Shown piece after piece: positions 24,981-36,299 of a DNA stretch of 64,000 nt; the first letter of the stretch is position 1; every line of letters begins with the position of its first letter. The notes below the pieces were generated by a model. That model had not been told where the DNA came from and searched no databases. It saw nothing but the letters and a program-made list of their open reading frames with translations. The DNA comes from Laguncularia racemosa (taxonomy: Eukaryota; Streptophyta; Magnoliopsida; Myrtales; Combretaceae). The position numbers and the translations under genes were made by a program. The stretch spans positions 1,297,441-1,361,440 of the forward strand of contig JBBMOL010000071.1 of the NCBI GenBank assembly GCA_037954665.1, read 5' to 3'.

Positions 24981-25986
24981 GGTGCTTGAGCAAGCAAACA
25001 CAAACACATAACCACTAAAGTCTACCTCGATAAGTAGTTTCAACCCCTTTCTCTCTTTATGAATTACTTTTTCCAACTACTTCTAGGACAAACCACCACC
25101 ACCCCTAGGTTGCCCATCATTAGAAACCTAAGAAATCTCTTTTGTTTTAGCTTATAAACCCTCAAGAAGACACTAGTTGGATTACACCGAATCTCTACTG
25201 TTTATCACCACTCCGATCATTGCCCTCCACCGCATTTAGGATCAAACTAAGTAGGTAGATTGACTAACCATCCTCCGTCGAGCTATTCCAATGCCACTAA
25301 TAGGCTAAGCCATCACCGAAAGTCGTCGCCTCTCCTCTAATTTGTAATCAGCATCAACCAAGTTCGTCCACAATTTTTTTTTAGTTTTTTTTTTAATTAT
25401 ATATATATATATATATATGTTTTTCTTCTAAAAAAATTAGTTATTTGTAATTAAAAAAACTTTTTTTACATGTTATTTTTTAATTAAAAAATAATAGTTA
25501 AATTTTTATTATATTTTAGGATTTTCTAGAAAAATATTAATAAAAAATTTGAAGTTATTTCTTGAAAAAGAAAATTATTTTCTTTTTTTTTACATGTTAG
25601 ATTTTTTTTAAATATATATTACATTAAAAAAATTTTAATTTTTTTTTACATTTTTTAATAAAAAATGAAAAAAACTAAACTTTTAGTCTATAATAAAAAA
25701 AAAATCACTTATTTATTTATATTATATTTTTTTAATTTATAATGTATACAAACTATGACTAGTTTGACCCCGAATAGCGAATACATAGACATCTATGGGG
25801 TGACCTCAATAATAATTTTTTTTTAATTTTCTTTAGTTAAACTTTTTTTTGTGAAAAATAAAATTTAATTTTAGAAGGTTAAAATAGTAATCATGGTATT
25901 TTAAAAAATAGCCTTCGAGCTTAGAATCTCTTATTTTCTAAAAACAAAAGAATATATATACATATATATATTATAAGATCAATAGC

Positions 25987-26024
25987 CAAGTTAGAATTAA
26001 TACCGCTCTATTAATTCTAACTTG
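25987..26024. repeat. Perfect 16-bp inverted repeat (hairpin)
   Basis: CAAGTTAGAATTAATA, then a 6-base loop (CCGCTC), then TATTAATTCTAACTTG. The arms are perfectly complementary. It lies at the end of the 5' LTR; the 3' LTR has only a partial match (CCAAGTTATTCTAATGG). Confidence 0.9.
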
Positions 26025-26047
26025 ACATTTTTTCCAATTATAATCAA

Positions 26048-26059
26048 GTGACGACTCCC
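26048..26059 (+). promoter_or_regulatory. Candidate primer-binding site
   Basis: TGACGACTCCCA directly after the LTR resembles the TGGCGACTCC-type tRNA-Arg primer sites known in Tat/Ogre gypsy elements, with one change in the first bases. This is inference from resemblance. Confidence 0.4.
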
Positions 26060-26848
26060 ATTTAAAAAATAATAATTTATTTTTTTCTAATCTTAGTCAA
26101 AGCTTTACACTAAATGAGCATAAGATTTAATTTTCCTAAGTAGGCTAGCCACTTAAACCTTCCAAAAATAGATTTTATTTTTCAAAATTATTCATTTGAA
26201 GTTTTTATTTTGGTTATTTTGTTTTTATAAATAGTTGTACTAACTTTCTTTTTGGTAAGATTTAGGATTTTTTTTCTCTATCAATGTGTGTTAGATACGG
26301 TCGGACTCGAACCGCCTTAAGACCTTAGGAGGGAAGCCATTGCATAAGTTCCGAGTGCAGTGGAATGACCACCACAAGAGGCTAATTAGACCATCCCACT
26401 CAAGTTTTGATGTGACCTGTGAACCATTTCTTTAAAAATGACTGAGGCCATAAAACTTGAGGACCTTTAGAATTCACCTAAATTGCATGCACTCTTCATC
26501 AACCATAAAGTTACTATAGCATTTAATTAAAGTTGCAACCCACTTATGCTAGAGTGTCCTATAAATAATTATGTAAACCCTTCTATACTTATCTTGAATG
26601 TATATTGTAAATAAACGTTATATTTCCTTATAAATAACTTTGTAAACAAATTCCTTATAAATATATTTCCATGTGTATTAGAATTAAGATGTAAACATCA
26701 AGTCTTAATAGGGTTGTGAATTAATGGATGTTGTATTACTTTAATGGTTCTTACATTCGTATGTTGTCATGCATTTTTTAATTTTATTTTTTAAAAAGAT
26801 CAAATGGTTCATAAATGTTACTCATGAAATTGATAATTATCGAGATCA

Positions 26849-27049
26849 ATGGGAATTAATCAGCAAGGCAATGAGCAAGAATTCAACACTATGCCAAGCA
26901 TACTAAACTCCCGGGTCCAACAACTTGAAGCGGAAGTGAATTATTGGAGAGAAAGAGCTAGGGAGGTAGAACTAGATATGTAGATTCTCTTTGCCCAAGC
27001 TAAACGAATTGAAGGTATCCCTGAGTGGGCATTGAAGATGCTGCAATGA
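26849..27049 (+). pseudogene. Small coiled-coil ORF upstream of gypsy gag
   Basis: The frame starts MGINQQGNEQEFNTMPSILN, then RVQQLEAEVNYWRERAREVE with a heptad-like pattern, and a TAG at 26981-26983. It continues FAQAKRIEGIPEWALKMLQ to TGA at 27047-27049. The coiled-coil wording (QQLEAEVNYWRERAREVE) is of the kind found in extra ORFs of some large plant gypsy elements. Its role in the element is unknown. The 5' UTR-like sequence between the LTR and this ORF includes a patch (26290-26400) typical of gypsy leaders. Confidence 0.5.
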
Positions 27050-27539
27050 CTAGGAGCACAACCGCAGCGACTAAATTAATCATGTCAGCTGATTTGGAAA
27101 TAATTATTATGTTCATGAATAATAATAATAAATTATGTTTTTCTTCATGAGTCATTTGATTTCATTTTAACTTTAGTCCTTTTTTTATAATAATGTAAGA
27201 AAAGAGAGAGAGAGATAAGAAGTAGATACTAGTCTTTGTAAATATTTTTTTTTTCCCAATCATTAAAAGTTCACTTTTACTTAATGTCCTTTCAAAAAAA
27301 AAACGAAAAAAAGAAGAAGTCCTTTTTATTGTTATAAAAAAAATAATCATTGCGTTTCATCCCCCAGTAAATATTGGTTATTCCATTCATCTTCATCTCC
27401 TTAGGATCTTAGAGTCACAGTCATTGTTTCAGTCAATGTTTAAGTCCTTTTTATTTTTAAAGTTAATTTTAAATTTAAAAAAAAAAAAGTAAGAAAAAGA
27501 AATGCTAACAGATATAGATTCTCTCAAGATTTCAACCTC

Positions 27540-28560
27540 TAAGCAACTAAGCTTATTACTCGAACTCATAATGGCTAGTGACAATAACAATAGCAATAGT
27601 AGTACTGATACTTCTATTGACTCAAAGATATTTACCCTGGAACAGACTGTAAAGAAGATGGTTAAACAAATCTAATTTCTCACCAAAGGTATAAATCCTT
27701 TCAAGGGCCTCCAAGCATCACAAGGGGGGCCTTTCCAAGGCCCACCTTAGAGAGACAATTGAAATTCCACCTCATGAAGGAATTAGGCCCAACACAGTAG
27801 TCGACATGGGCCTTAATACAGAAGCCCTAAAAGAGGAGTTGGAAAAACAAACAGAAGGAAATGGAGATAAAATTATTCCAACAACTCTGTAACAAGCTAA
27901 GAGATCATGAAAGGTTCAATCAAATCACCAGCATTGCTACAAATGACATAAATGATGCTTATCCAGAAAAATTCAAAGTACTAGTCTTTGAAAAATATGA
28001 TGGAATTAGATGCCCTAAGCTCCACATAAGTTTATATTTATGTAAGATGGCTCATTACACCAAACATGAGCAACTATTGATCCAGACTTTTCAAGATAAT
28101 TTGACTAGGCCAACACTAACTTAGTATACCCAACTAGATCTAAATGAGATCGATACATGGGACAAATTAGCTTGTGTATTTTACAACCAAAATAAGTTCA
28201 ACATAGAGATAGCCCTTCCAATATGGGATCTTCAAGGAATGAACAAAAGTAACAAGGAAACTTTTAAGGAATATGCCCAAAGATGGAGGGGCATGGTAGC
28301 TAGAGTCAACCCTCCTCTCCTAGAAAAAAGATCTCACCCTTGCATTTATCAACACATTAGATGAACCATATTATGGGCATTTAGTAGGTAGCATTGTGTC
28401 CAATTTTGGAGATATAGTAGCTATTGGTAGTAGGATTGAAGAAGCCATCAAAATGGGGAAGCTAACAAGAAAAAGACCAAACCTACTAGATTATGATGCA
28501 ACTATAAATGCTACAATATCAAAGCCCTCACAAAGCAAGAAAGGCCCAAAAATACCTAAA
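27540..28560 (+). pseudogene. Ty3/gypsy gag (capsid) remnant
   Basis: Gag forms the virus-like particle of the element. The frame is broken by several stops and shifts, but the capsid core is readable: EKFKVLVFEKYDGIRCPKLH, KMAHYTKHEQLLIQTFQDNL, an LDLNEIDTWDKLACVFYNQ segment, then FKEYAQRWRGMVARVNPPLL and a TLDEPYYGHLVGS part. These match the retrotransposon gag pattern of Tat-type elements (W...F...Y, then EYAQRWR). The first part (27540-27680) is Ser/Asn-rich. The frame ends near 28560, where LTR-flanking sequence begins, with no zinc knuckle seen. Confidence 0.8.
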
Positions 28561-28619
28561 AGGTAATTCACTCAAATTCTTGTCACATGTTTTTAATCAT
28601 CTACGGAGAGATAGGTTAT

Positions 28620-29533
28620 TGTATCCTAAAGAATTAAACTCATGGATACGTCTTGATTCATTCATCTTATTAGTTAAAAATCAATTCAAATATTCAAAAA
28701 AATAATGAATTCCACATTTTACTCCGAATTTATATTACACAAATCAAATTCTTAATACAATTGGAAGCTTTCATTGACATTTTCAAGCAAGAATGGGCAT
28801 CTAGGGATTCTATTTAACGAGTATATTCATTTGAATTGTAGCCAAATTCATTGAATGAAAGTCAAAATTGGTCAAAAATCCAAAGATGTTGCCTGGCCAA
28901 ATATCTATGAATTTCTGGTCAAGAGAACTTTCCATCTCTGATTCAAACTCCTACATTATAAATAGGAGATTAAGCAAGCAAACATAAACACACAACCACT
29001 AAAGTCCACCTCAATGAGTAGTTTCAACCCTTCTCTCTCTCTTAGCCAATTCTCTTTCTCTCCCCAGGAATTAGTTTTTTTAGCCACTTCTAGGAGAAAC
29101 CACCACCACCCCTAAGTTGCCCATCATTAGAAACCCAAGAAATCTCCTTTGTTTTAGCTTAGAAAACCTCAAGAAGACGCTAGTTAGGTTACATTGAATC
29201 TCCACTACTGGCCACTACTCCAATCATCGCCCTTCGCCACATTTAGGATTGAACCAAGTAAGTGGATCAACAAACCATCCACTATCGAGCCATTCCGACA
29301 CCACTAATAGGTCGAGCCACTGCCTTTCCTTCGATTTGCAATCAATGTCAATTAGGTTTGTCCATAATTTTTTGTTAAGTTTTTTATTATATATATAAAC
29401 ATTTTTCTTCTAAAAAAAATTAAGTTATCTTTTATAAACAAAAAAAAAAAGAAAGAAAAAATTTTTTTTTCTTACATGTTAATTTTTTAATAAAAAATAT
29501 ACATTTAAATTTTTCTTACATTTGAGGATTTTC

Positions 29534-29564
<31 letters not shown>

Positions 29565-30005
29565 TTTTGAAGTTACTTCTTCAAAAAAATTATTTTCTTT
29601 TCTTTTACACATTAGACTTTTTTAATATATATATTTATATATGAAAAAAAATTGACATTTTTTAATGAAAAATGAAAAAAAATAATTTTTAATATATAAT
29701 TAAAAAATTCATTCATTCAATTATTTATTTATATTATATTTTTTAAAATTTAGAATCTATATGAATTATGACCAATTTGATCCTAAATTATGGGCACATA
29801 GTTACCTACGGGGTAACCTCAATAATATTTTTTTTAATTTTTTAAGTTAAACATTTTTTTAAATAAAATTTAATTTTAGAAGGTTAAAGTGGTAATCATG
29901 GTATTTTAAAAGATAGTCCCCCGAGCTTAAAATTTCTGGTTTTCTAAAAAAAAAACACTTCTATATATATATATATATTATAAGATTAGTGGCCAAGTTA
30001 TTCTA
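28620..30005 (+). repeat. gypsy 3' LTR
   Basis: Direct repeat of the 5' LTR, with TATAAATA at 28957-28964. It contains a (TAA)n run at about 29535-29562 and a TA run at about 29960-29980 that are expanded relative to the 5' LTR. Similarity ends around ATTAGTGGCCAAGTTA near 30000. Confidence 0.7.
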
Positions 30006-30680
30006 ATGGCTTAAATATTATAAATAAATGTAGATAGTTACACAATTTACAATCATGAAAAATTTAAAAATACATTCATACATACATACATACATACATA
30101 TAAGAAACAATATTATGGGAGCGAGTGGAAATGGCCAAAAACATTAAAATGAAGATCTTTGTAGAGAAAGGCTAGAAGTAACAAGTAAGAATTTCAATGG
30201 AAAAAATGGTCTCGTCAAATTTATTTTGTCTTATTAACTTTAATAATTTCAATGGAAAAAATGGTCTCATCAAATTTATTTTGTCTTATTAACTTTATTA
30301 GTCGAAGTGCCATCATCGGCTAGGCTTAAGCTAAGTTGGTGAGGGACTTCCATATATTGACTTCTAAATATAAATCTAACCATCAATCAAAGGGTGAGTG
30401 CCCATTCGCTAGGTATCTAGCAAAGTCCATTACTTCCTTTTCGAGGCATATAATGTTACTTGTTAATCATAATTTCTTGTGATTGAGTTTTAGTATTGTG
30501 TTCAAATAAAAAAAAAATTACAAATAACAAATGCAAGTAATAGTCATAAATTGTAATTCTATTAAGTAATTGGAATGTTTACAATCATCAATAGTACTTT
30601 AAAACATGCTCTGGAGTATAATCTATGAATTACTCAAAATATGGGCATAAATTATCTATGCTCCAAGTTCTAGGGTTCAA
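30006..30680. other. Spacer with CATA microsatellite and a 55-bp tandem duplication
   Basis: (CATA)n at about 30073-30098. A 55-bp unit starting ATTTCAATGGAAAAAATGGT at 30191 is repeated at 30246 with one visible change. No gene was recognised. Confidence 0.7.
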
Positions 30681-30899
30681 GTGGTTGTTAAGTCGTTCGA
30701 GCTCATATGCACCATGTCCAACCATTCTTCTAACTCGAACGAGGTCTTCCCAATTTACTGCCAATTACCTGCCCTTCTCTTGATCATGTGGCATCGAGCC
30801 TTTGACAAACTGGATCTCTTAGTTGGAAGACCTTGTTCTTCACCTTCTTATCATAGTATCTCATTGTTCATTGCTAATAAGTTACTACTCTGTAACTAG

Positions 30900-31600
30900 C
30901 TTGGTCTCGTAGTTCCTCTAGGAAGTCCCAGGTATAGAGGTTTTGGAGCTCGAGCTCAATGGGGAGGATAACTTTGAATTTGAAAGCTAGATTAAAGGGG
31001 CTTTCCCTAGTCACAGTCTGCAAGGTGTTGTGATAGCCCTATAGAATGTAAGGAAGCCCGTCTACCCACTTTTCTTTAGCTTAATCAACTCTCTTCTTAA
31101 GGCTCTACAGGATGACTATCGATGGCTTTAGCTTGGCCATTTGATTGCAAGTGGGTAACCGATGTGTAATGGATCTTGATTTTGTATTTTGCATAGAATT
31201 CTTGAAATTGAAGATTGTTGAACTAAGTGCCATTATTGGTAACGATGGCACTAGGGATTCCAAAATGACATAGTATGGCACGGGTGATGAATTCCTTAAC
31301 ACTATGCTTAGCAATCTTAACTACTGTTTTAGCCTATGTCCATTTTGTAAAGTAATTAATGGCAACAATGATATACTAGCACTAACCTATAGCCATAGGG
31401 AATGGCTGAAGGATATCAAGCCCCCATTGAGCAAAAGGCCATTGACTTGTGATCAGCATAAGATTATTACTCAGTTACCTATCGATTAAGGCATGTTTCT
31501 AGAACTTATCACATCGCTGGACAATTGCCTTAGTATCCCTTTTCATGGTGGGCTAGTCATATCCTACACGAAGTGCTTTAATGGCTAAAGCATAGCCTAT
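30900..31600 (-). pseudogene. gypsy integrase core remnant
   Basis: GLDILQPFPMAIG, then NYFTKWT, AKHSVKEFITRAILCHFGIP and SAIVTNNGT, then NNLQFQEFYAKYKIKIHYTS. These match the rve core (W-x-D...GLPxxIVSDNGxQF), with the second catalytic Asp replaced by Asn in this copy. Confidence 0.8.
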
Positions 31601-31949
31601 GATGTGGTTATTGTAGACTCTAACATGCAGCTCAATCAAAAAGTGCTTAGCTTTTTAGGGTTAAAGGCACTTAAGAAGTGGCAAACTATATGCCCTTTTG
31701 TACGGCTATCCATTAAAAAGTGTATACTGAGCTACTTTCTACCTTAAAGCTTTGGCTTTTTTCCTTTTATTAGGAATGGTTCCATTCACTAAATATTTAA
31801 TACACTGGTCCATCTGGCATGGCTCTTGAAGTGCTTGGGTCTCATTGATGAGGCATTCTTGCTAAGACCAATTAATACTCTTTGTAGGAAGGAATTCCAT
31901 AAATACCTTCTTGTCCAAGTTGAAGAGACATGTTAAAGCCAGTTTTGAA

Positions 31950-32340
31950 AAACCATCTACCTTAGAATTCTAAGCTAAGGGGATCTTTGTAACGCTCTAT
32001 GATGTGAAGTTGGAACATAAGAGATTTAACCACCTCAAGATATTTAGTCATCCATTCATCTTTAGTAGCATATTCTCTGTTGACCTATTAGTCTCTGAGT
32101 TGTGAGTATGAAAAAATCTCAACTTTATCTGCTCTAATTCCTTTTTCCAACTTCAATCCAGCAATGAAAACTTCATATTATACTTCATCATTACTGATCA
32201 AGAACCCAAACTTTAGGGCATATTAAATTTCAACACCATGGGGGCCATATAATACAAGCCCCGCTCCGCTCCCTCCTTTGGTAAACGAGCTATCAATGTA
32301 GAGGGCCCAAGTAGGCTTTCCATGGTCTCTAGTTGGTGCT
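31950..32340 (-). pseudogene. gypsy RNase H remnant
   Basis: WALYIDSSFTKGGSGAGLVL at about 32255-32320 is the first catalytic strand of RNase HI (YxDGSxTxxGSGAGxVL), with D present. Downstream EVFIAGLKLEKGIRADKVE matches the E-containing helix. Confidence 0.8.
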
Positions 32341-32399
32341 TCATCTTCCACCATTGATTCAACTATAAAGTCGGCTAACATATGTGCTTTAATGGCCTC

Positions 32400-33650
32400 G
32401 CATGATCAAGATTGGAACCCATATGTACTAAGCTCTATGGTATAACTGAGCATTCTACTCTACATGTTTGGTTTCTATAGGATTTACCTCAAGGGTTGAT
32501 CAATGAGGACCACTATTAGGTGAGCCTCAAAGTATGGGCATAGCTTTTATGCGAGAATGACCACAGTTAGGGTGAATTTCTCTATCTTGGAGTATCTAAC
32601 TTTTGAGCCCTGTAGGATGTGGCTCATATAGTACACCAGTCAATGCTCTCTCCCATCTACTTGAACAAATACGAAGGAGAGAGCTTTGCCACTAATGGAG
32701 GGATAGAGATAAAGCTCTTCTCTTGCAATGGGCTAAAATAGGACTAGGGGTGTTGTAAGAAAGCACTTCAACTCATTAAAGACTTCTCGACACTCATTTG
32801 TCCACTAAAAGTCTATTAAGCTTTTCAAGACTTTCAAAAAAAGGTCACATTTGTCTGCTTGCTTTGAAACAAACTTGTTTAGTGCAGCAATCTACCCTAT
32901 CAATCTTTGAACATCCTCGATCGTCTTAGGAGGATGCATGTCTAAAATTGCCCTAATCTTCTTAAGGTTTACTTCAATCCCTCATGAAGTAACCACAAAA
33001 CCAAGGAATTTTTCGAATGTTGCACCAAAGAGATACTTCTATAGGCTCAACTTCATGTTGTATCGTTAAAGTGTCTAGAATGTCTCTACTAAGTCTACGA
33101 AGTGCTCTTAAGGCTCTTTGCTCTTCACAATCATGTCATCGACATGGACTTCCATGTTGTTACTAATTTGGTGCATGAACATCTTTGTCACCAATCTCTA
33201 ATACGTTTCCCTAATATTCTTTAATCCAAAGGGCATGACATTATAATAATATGTCCTGAAGTTAGTGATGAAAAAGGTATGGACCCGGTTTGGTTTGTGC
33301 ATCTAGATCATTATAGCCTAAAAAGGCATCCATGAAACTTAATAGTGTGTGGCCCAAGGTTAAATCAACTAGCTAATCAATTCAAGAGAGAGGGAAATAG
33401 TCCCATGGGCAAGCTTTGTTAAGGTCAGTGTAGTCAATGCACATTTGCCACTTCCCATTAGACTTCTTTACTAACATACAGTTGACCAACCAAGTTAAAT
33501 AGGCTTCTTTTCATATAAATCTAACCTTTAAGAGCTTTTGAACTTCTTCCTCAATGGCGACTTGGCATTTGAGTGCAAAATGCCTTTTCTTTTGCTTGAC
33601 TACCTTTATGTCAAGGTCGATGTTCAACTTATGTGTCATCACCTTAGGCA
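32400..33650 (-). pseudogene. gypsy reverse transcriptase remnant
   Basis: Readable segments run from KQKKRHFALKCQVAIEEEVQ through LVKKSNGKWQMCIDYTDLNK, a FMDAFLGYNDLDA box and EVHVDDMIVKSK. VDD is the polymerase catalytic box, at about 33130-33150. Then come LGFVVTS and the connection domain. Stops are frequent. Confidence 0.85.
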
Positions 33651-34049
33651 AAGTTCTCGACATGTTGGATGGTGACCATACAAAAAGGTCTATGTTAGCT
33701 TGCAGGAAAGCAATGAGTTGTTAGTGTAGCTCAATTGAGACCGTTGTACCTGTTTTGTAGTCTATTCAAGCGAATCATTGATTTAACTTTTCTCTGTCTC
33801 TTCTACAGGTTCCCCTCTTAATCCTAGTTATTCCTCAAGGGTAAATTCTACTATAAGGACCACTAGCTGGGAGAGGGCCTAAAGATACAAGTTTATGATG
33901 CTTGTTATTCACCATTGCAAACACCAACACCTACAGGGGTAATGAACTTAGCCTTCAAATGCTTTAGAGGCTATCATTCCTATCATATTTTGCAATGGGC
34001 GTTTGAGGATGACATTGTAAGGGGACCATACGTTAATAACAAGGAAATT

Positions 34050-34400
34050 AATCAAGACCTGCATCTTATTGGGTTCGTCGCCGAGCTTTAGAGGAAGAGT
34101 TATGATGCCTTTTAGCTTTATAGGTTGATTATTAAAGCTGTAGAGCTCATATCATATGGTTTGAGCTTTGCCTTGACTTGGTCGTTCATCTAGTCATATG
34201 CTTTCACATATATGATGTCCACGGAGTTGCTATTGTCTATTAGGATTTTGCGCACATTAAAGTCAACAATTCAAGCTCAAATTTCAAGGGCATCATCATG
34301 GAGGAACATGACGCCTTCAAGGTCATTGTCTAAGAAGGTGATGGTTATATCTATTTTAGGGTGCTTCACTTGAGTGTTGAGTACATTCTAATAGCTTATC
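34050..34400 (-). pseudogene. gypsy aspartic protease remnant
   Basis: FNVRKILIDNSNSVDIIYV lies at about 34220-34275. It corresponds to the retroviral-type protease motif VRxILVDxGSSxDIL, with the active-site DTG/DSG region read here as DNS, so catalysis would be lost. Confidence 0.65.
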
Positions 34401-34519
34401 AATCAGGCATAGGCTTTGCTCTAGGAAATAGATCATCATCTAGCAGCTAGCCCACTAACTATTGTATTAATAGTTCATCAAGTGGGGTGAGCCTCTTGCT
34501 CTTGCTATGCTTCTCCTTC

Positions 34520-35340
34520 ATCTCAACATCCTCTCTTTGAGGGCTGATCATCGTCTACTATATATTCTTGGAGGTAGCCCCGTTTAATGACATCTTTGAG
34601 AGCATTCTTCAATCGTGTCCAATTTTTAGTTGTGTGACCTTTGTCTTTGTAGAAGTCATAATATTTGTCAAAATGTCTTCTAGATAAATTACTCTTCATC
34701 TTGTTGGGCCATGTAATGATACCCAATCTTGTATCTCTATGAAATGCTAGCTCGAGGCTTATTCAATGGGGTGTGTTGCTTTTAGAAAGGAATGGCATGC
34801 TTTTTGTCACCATTGCCATTTTGAGTAAATCCATGGCAATCCGCAATAGGGTCAAACCTATCTTTAATAAAAGGTCAATCTTTACCATTCTTCTTCTTAT
34901 TAGAGGGTTCCTACTTGGCTTAGCATCTTGCCAGTATGGAATCTTTTGAGGCAATATAGTCAGCGACCCTTTTTTAGAATTCCTTGAAATTTTAGGCTTA
35001 TGCAAGATGAAAACATTGGTCGGTTGAACTTAGAGATATAATCTTTGAGCATCCTATCTTGCTTTTGTCTAATAAGATTGAGGGTTGAGGAATCTCATTC
35101 AAGCATCTTGCTTGTTATAAAGAGCTGGTAAAATTACATGGTAAGCTCTCAAAAAATGGAGATAGAGTATGGCTTGAAGCCTCATAACTATGTTTGTGCT
35201 ACTTTCTTAAGTTTTCTTGGAAAGGCTTTACAAGCTATAGCATCAAAGGTGCCAAGAAAGTTCATTTAAGCTGTGTAGTAGCTTAAATGCTCTATAGGGT
35301 TAATCGTTCCATTGTAAAACTTCAATTGGGGAATCTGGAC
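34520..35340 (-). pseudogene. gypsy gag remnant (antisense element)
   Basis: Capsid part: GTFDAIACKAFPRKLKKVA near 35250, then FKPYSIS. The nucleocapsid-proximal part 34523-34726 reads GIITWPNKMKSNLSRRHFD followed by KYYDFYKDKGHTTKNW and LKNALKDVIKRGYLQEYIVD. That is the Tat-lineage pattern (YC-x-FH-x-D-x-GHTT followed by LK-x2-I-x2-LI-x2-G-x-L). Stops split it into several frames. Confidence 0.8.
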
Positions 35341-36110
35341 ATAGGTAGGGTGTTGCTCATCTTAGATCTCCTACATGAAGGGAGAGTTTCCAATAGTGAA
35401 CATGTCTCATGGATCAAGCTTCTTTGTAGCTATGAGCTCATTGAGGCATTTGATCATGTTGTTTATATCATTAATAGACCGATTGTCTAAGAATCTCATA
35501 AATTATGCTTCAAAGATAATTCCTATTATTGTGCTACTTACTCTTAGGATTAAAGGCTCTATTCGGATTTGGAGGTGCATTCCCATTATGTTAAGAAACA
35601 TTGTTGCCTTATTGCTCACTTCATAGCTAAGAATGTCATTGGGAGCACTTGTTAATTTCATTAACTTGGTCTTTCATACAATGATTTTTATCCAACCAAT
35701 CAATGAGTTGCCTCCCAAGTCTCACAACCCTATCTTCATTCCCTTGTTGTGCATGAGATGTTGTTGGTGGCACTAGAGGGTGGTTTTTTCAGTAATTGGT
35801 GGGTTGCGATCATTGCAGACATTCTTGTTGAAGTTTCTTCCGAATCATGTGATAACCATCATCACGGTTGGCCTTAAGATGGTGGACACCAATTGTTGAT
35901 TACTATTGTTACCTCGATGTAGTCTTAAGCTGGATCAAGTCCTTAAACTGACATAATCTAACATGTAAGATGAACATATGTGAGCTATTGACACATCAAA
36001 GGTGTCTCTAATGCTTAAACTCTGATGCTCAAGTCAAATAAGCAACATAAGGATATCATAATCAAAGCCTATAAAGAAAATTCAATGATTTACATGATTG
36101 GAGGAATCTC

Positions 36111-36118
36111 CTTTTATA
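36111..36118 (-). promoter_or_regulatory. TATA box in presumed 5' LTR of antisense gypsy
   Basis: TATAAAAG followed by GAG on the minus strand, upstream of the gag remnant. The LTR borders could not be fixed because no second LTR was found. Confidence 0.45.
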
Positions 36119-36299
36119 GTGTCATCAAGATGTTATGTTTTAGGCAAGTAAATCTTCATAAAGACACTCCGTTTTAGGATAGGAAATATCCATTAGAGTG
36201 TATTCTTCAAAGGATTTAGATTACTTTCATAATTAAAAACCCCAAAAATAATAAGTAAGGTCAAAGAAAATAAAAAGGAAATTTTTTTATTAAATTATA

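Larger units (their letters stand above)
24630..26047 (+). repeat. gypsy 5' LTR
   Basis: It matches 28620-30005 over its length, for example GAATTAAACTCATGGA at 24646 and 28637, ATTTGAATTGTAGC, and CACCACCACCCCTA. A promoter-like TATAAATAGG starts at 24973. The 3' border is placed where TGACGACTCCCA begins. The A/T-rich middle part (25380-25740) has accumulated indels relative to the other LTR. Confidence 0.7.
24630..30005 (+). mobile_element. Ty3/gypsy element with gag but no pol (TR-GAG-like)
   Basis: Two direct LTRs of about 1.4 kb bound about 2.6 kb of internal DNA holding a PBS-like site, a small coiled-coil ORF and a gag frame. The second LTR starts soon after gag; no protease, RT, RNase H or integrase was seen. 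Such copies can only move using enzymes supplied in trans. The outer ends are approximate because LTR similarity fades at the left edges. All frames carry stops, so the copy is dead. Confidence 0.75.
30900..36150 (-). mobile_element. Tat-like Ty3/gypsy retrotransposon, antisense, decayed
   Basis: Reading the minus strand from 36120 downward gives an LTR promoter, then gag, protease, RT, RNase H and integrase in gypsy order. Every domain carries stops. The 3' LTR was not found, and integrase sequence fades at about 30900. The element is tail-to-tail with the gag-only gypsy at 24630-30005. Its gag wording (FYKDKGHTT) is typical of the Tat lineage. Confidence 0.85.

Noticed and set aside
26290..26410. 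tRNA- or SINE-like B box (GGTTCGAGTCC on the minus strand)
   Set aside because: It does not fold as a tRNA, lies in the leader between the gypsy LTR and its first ORF, and has wording usual for gypsy leaders.
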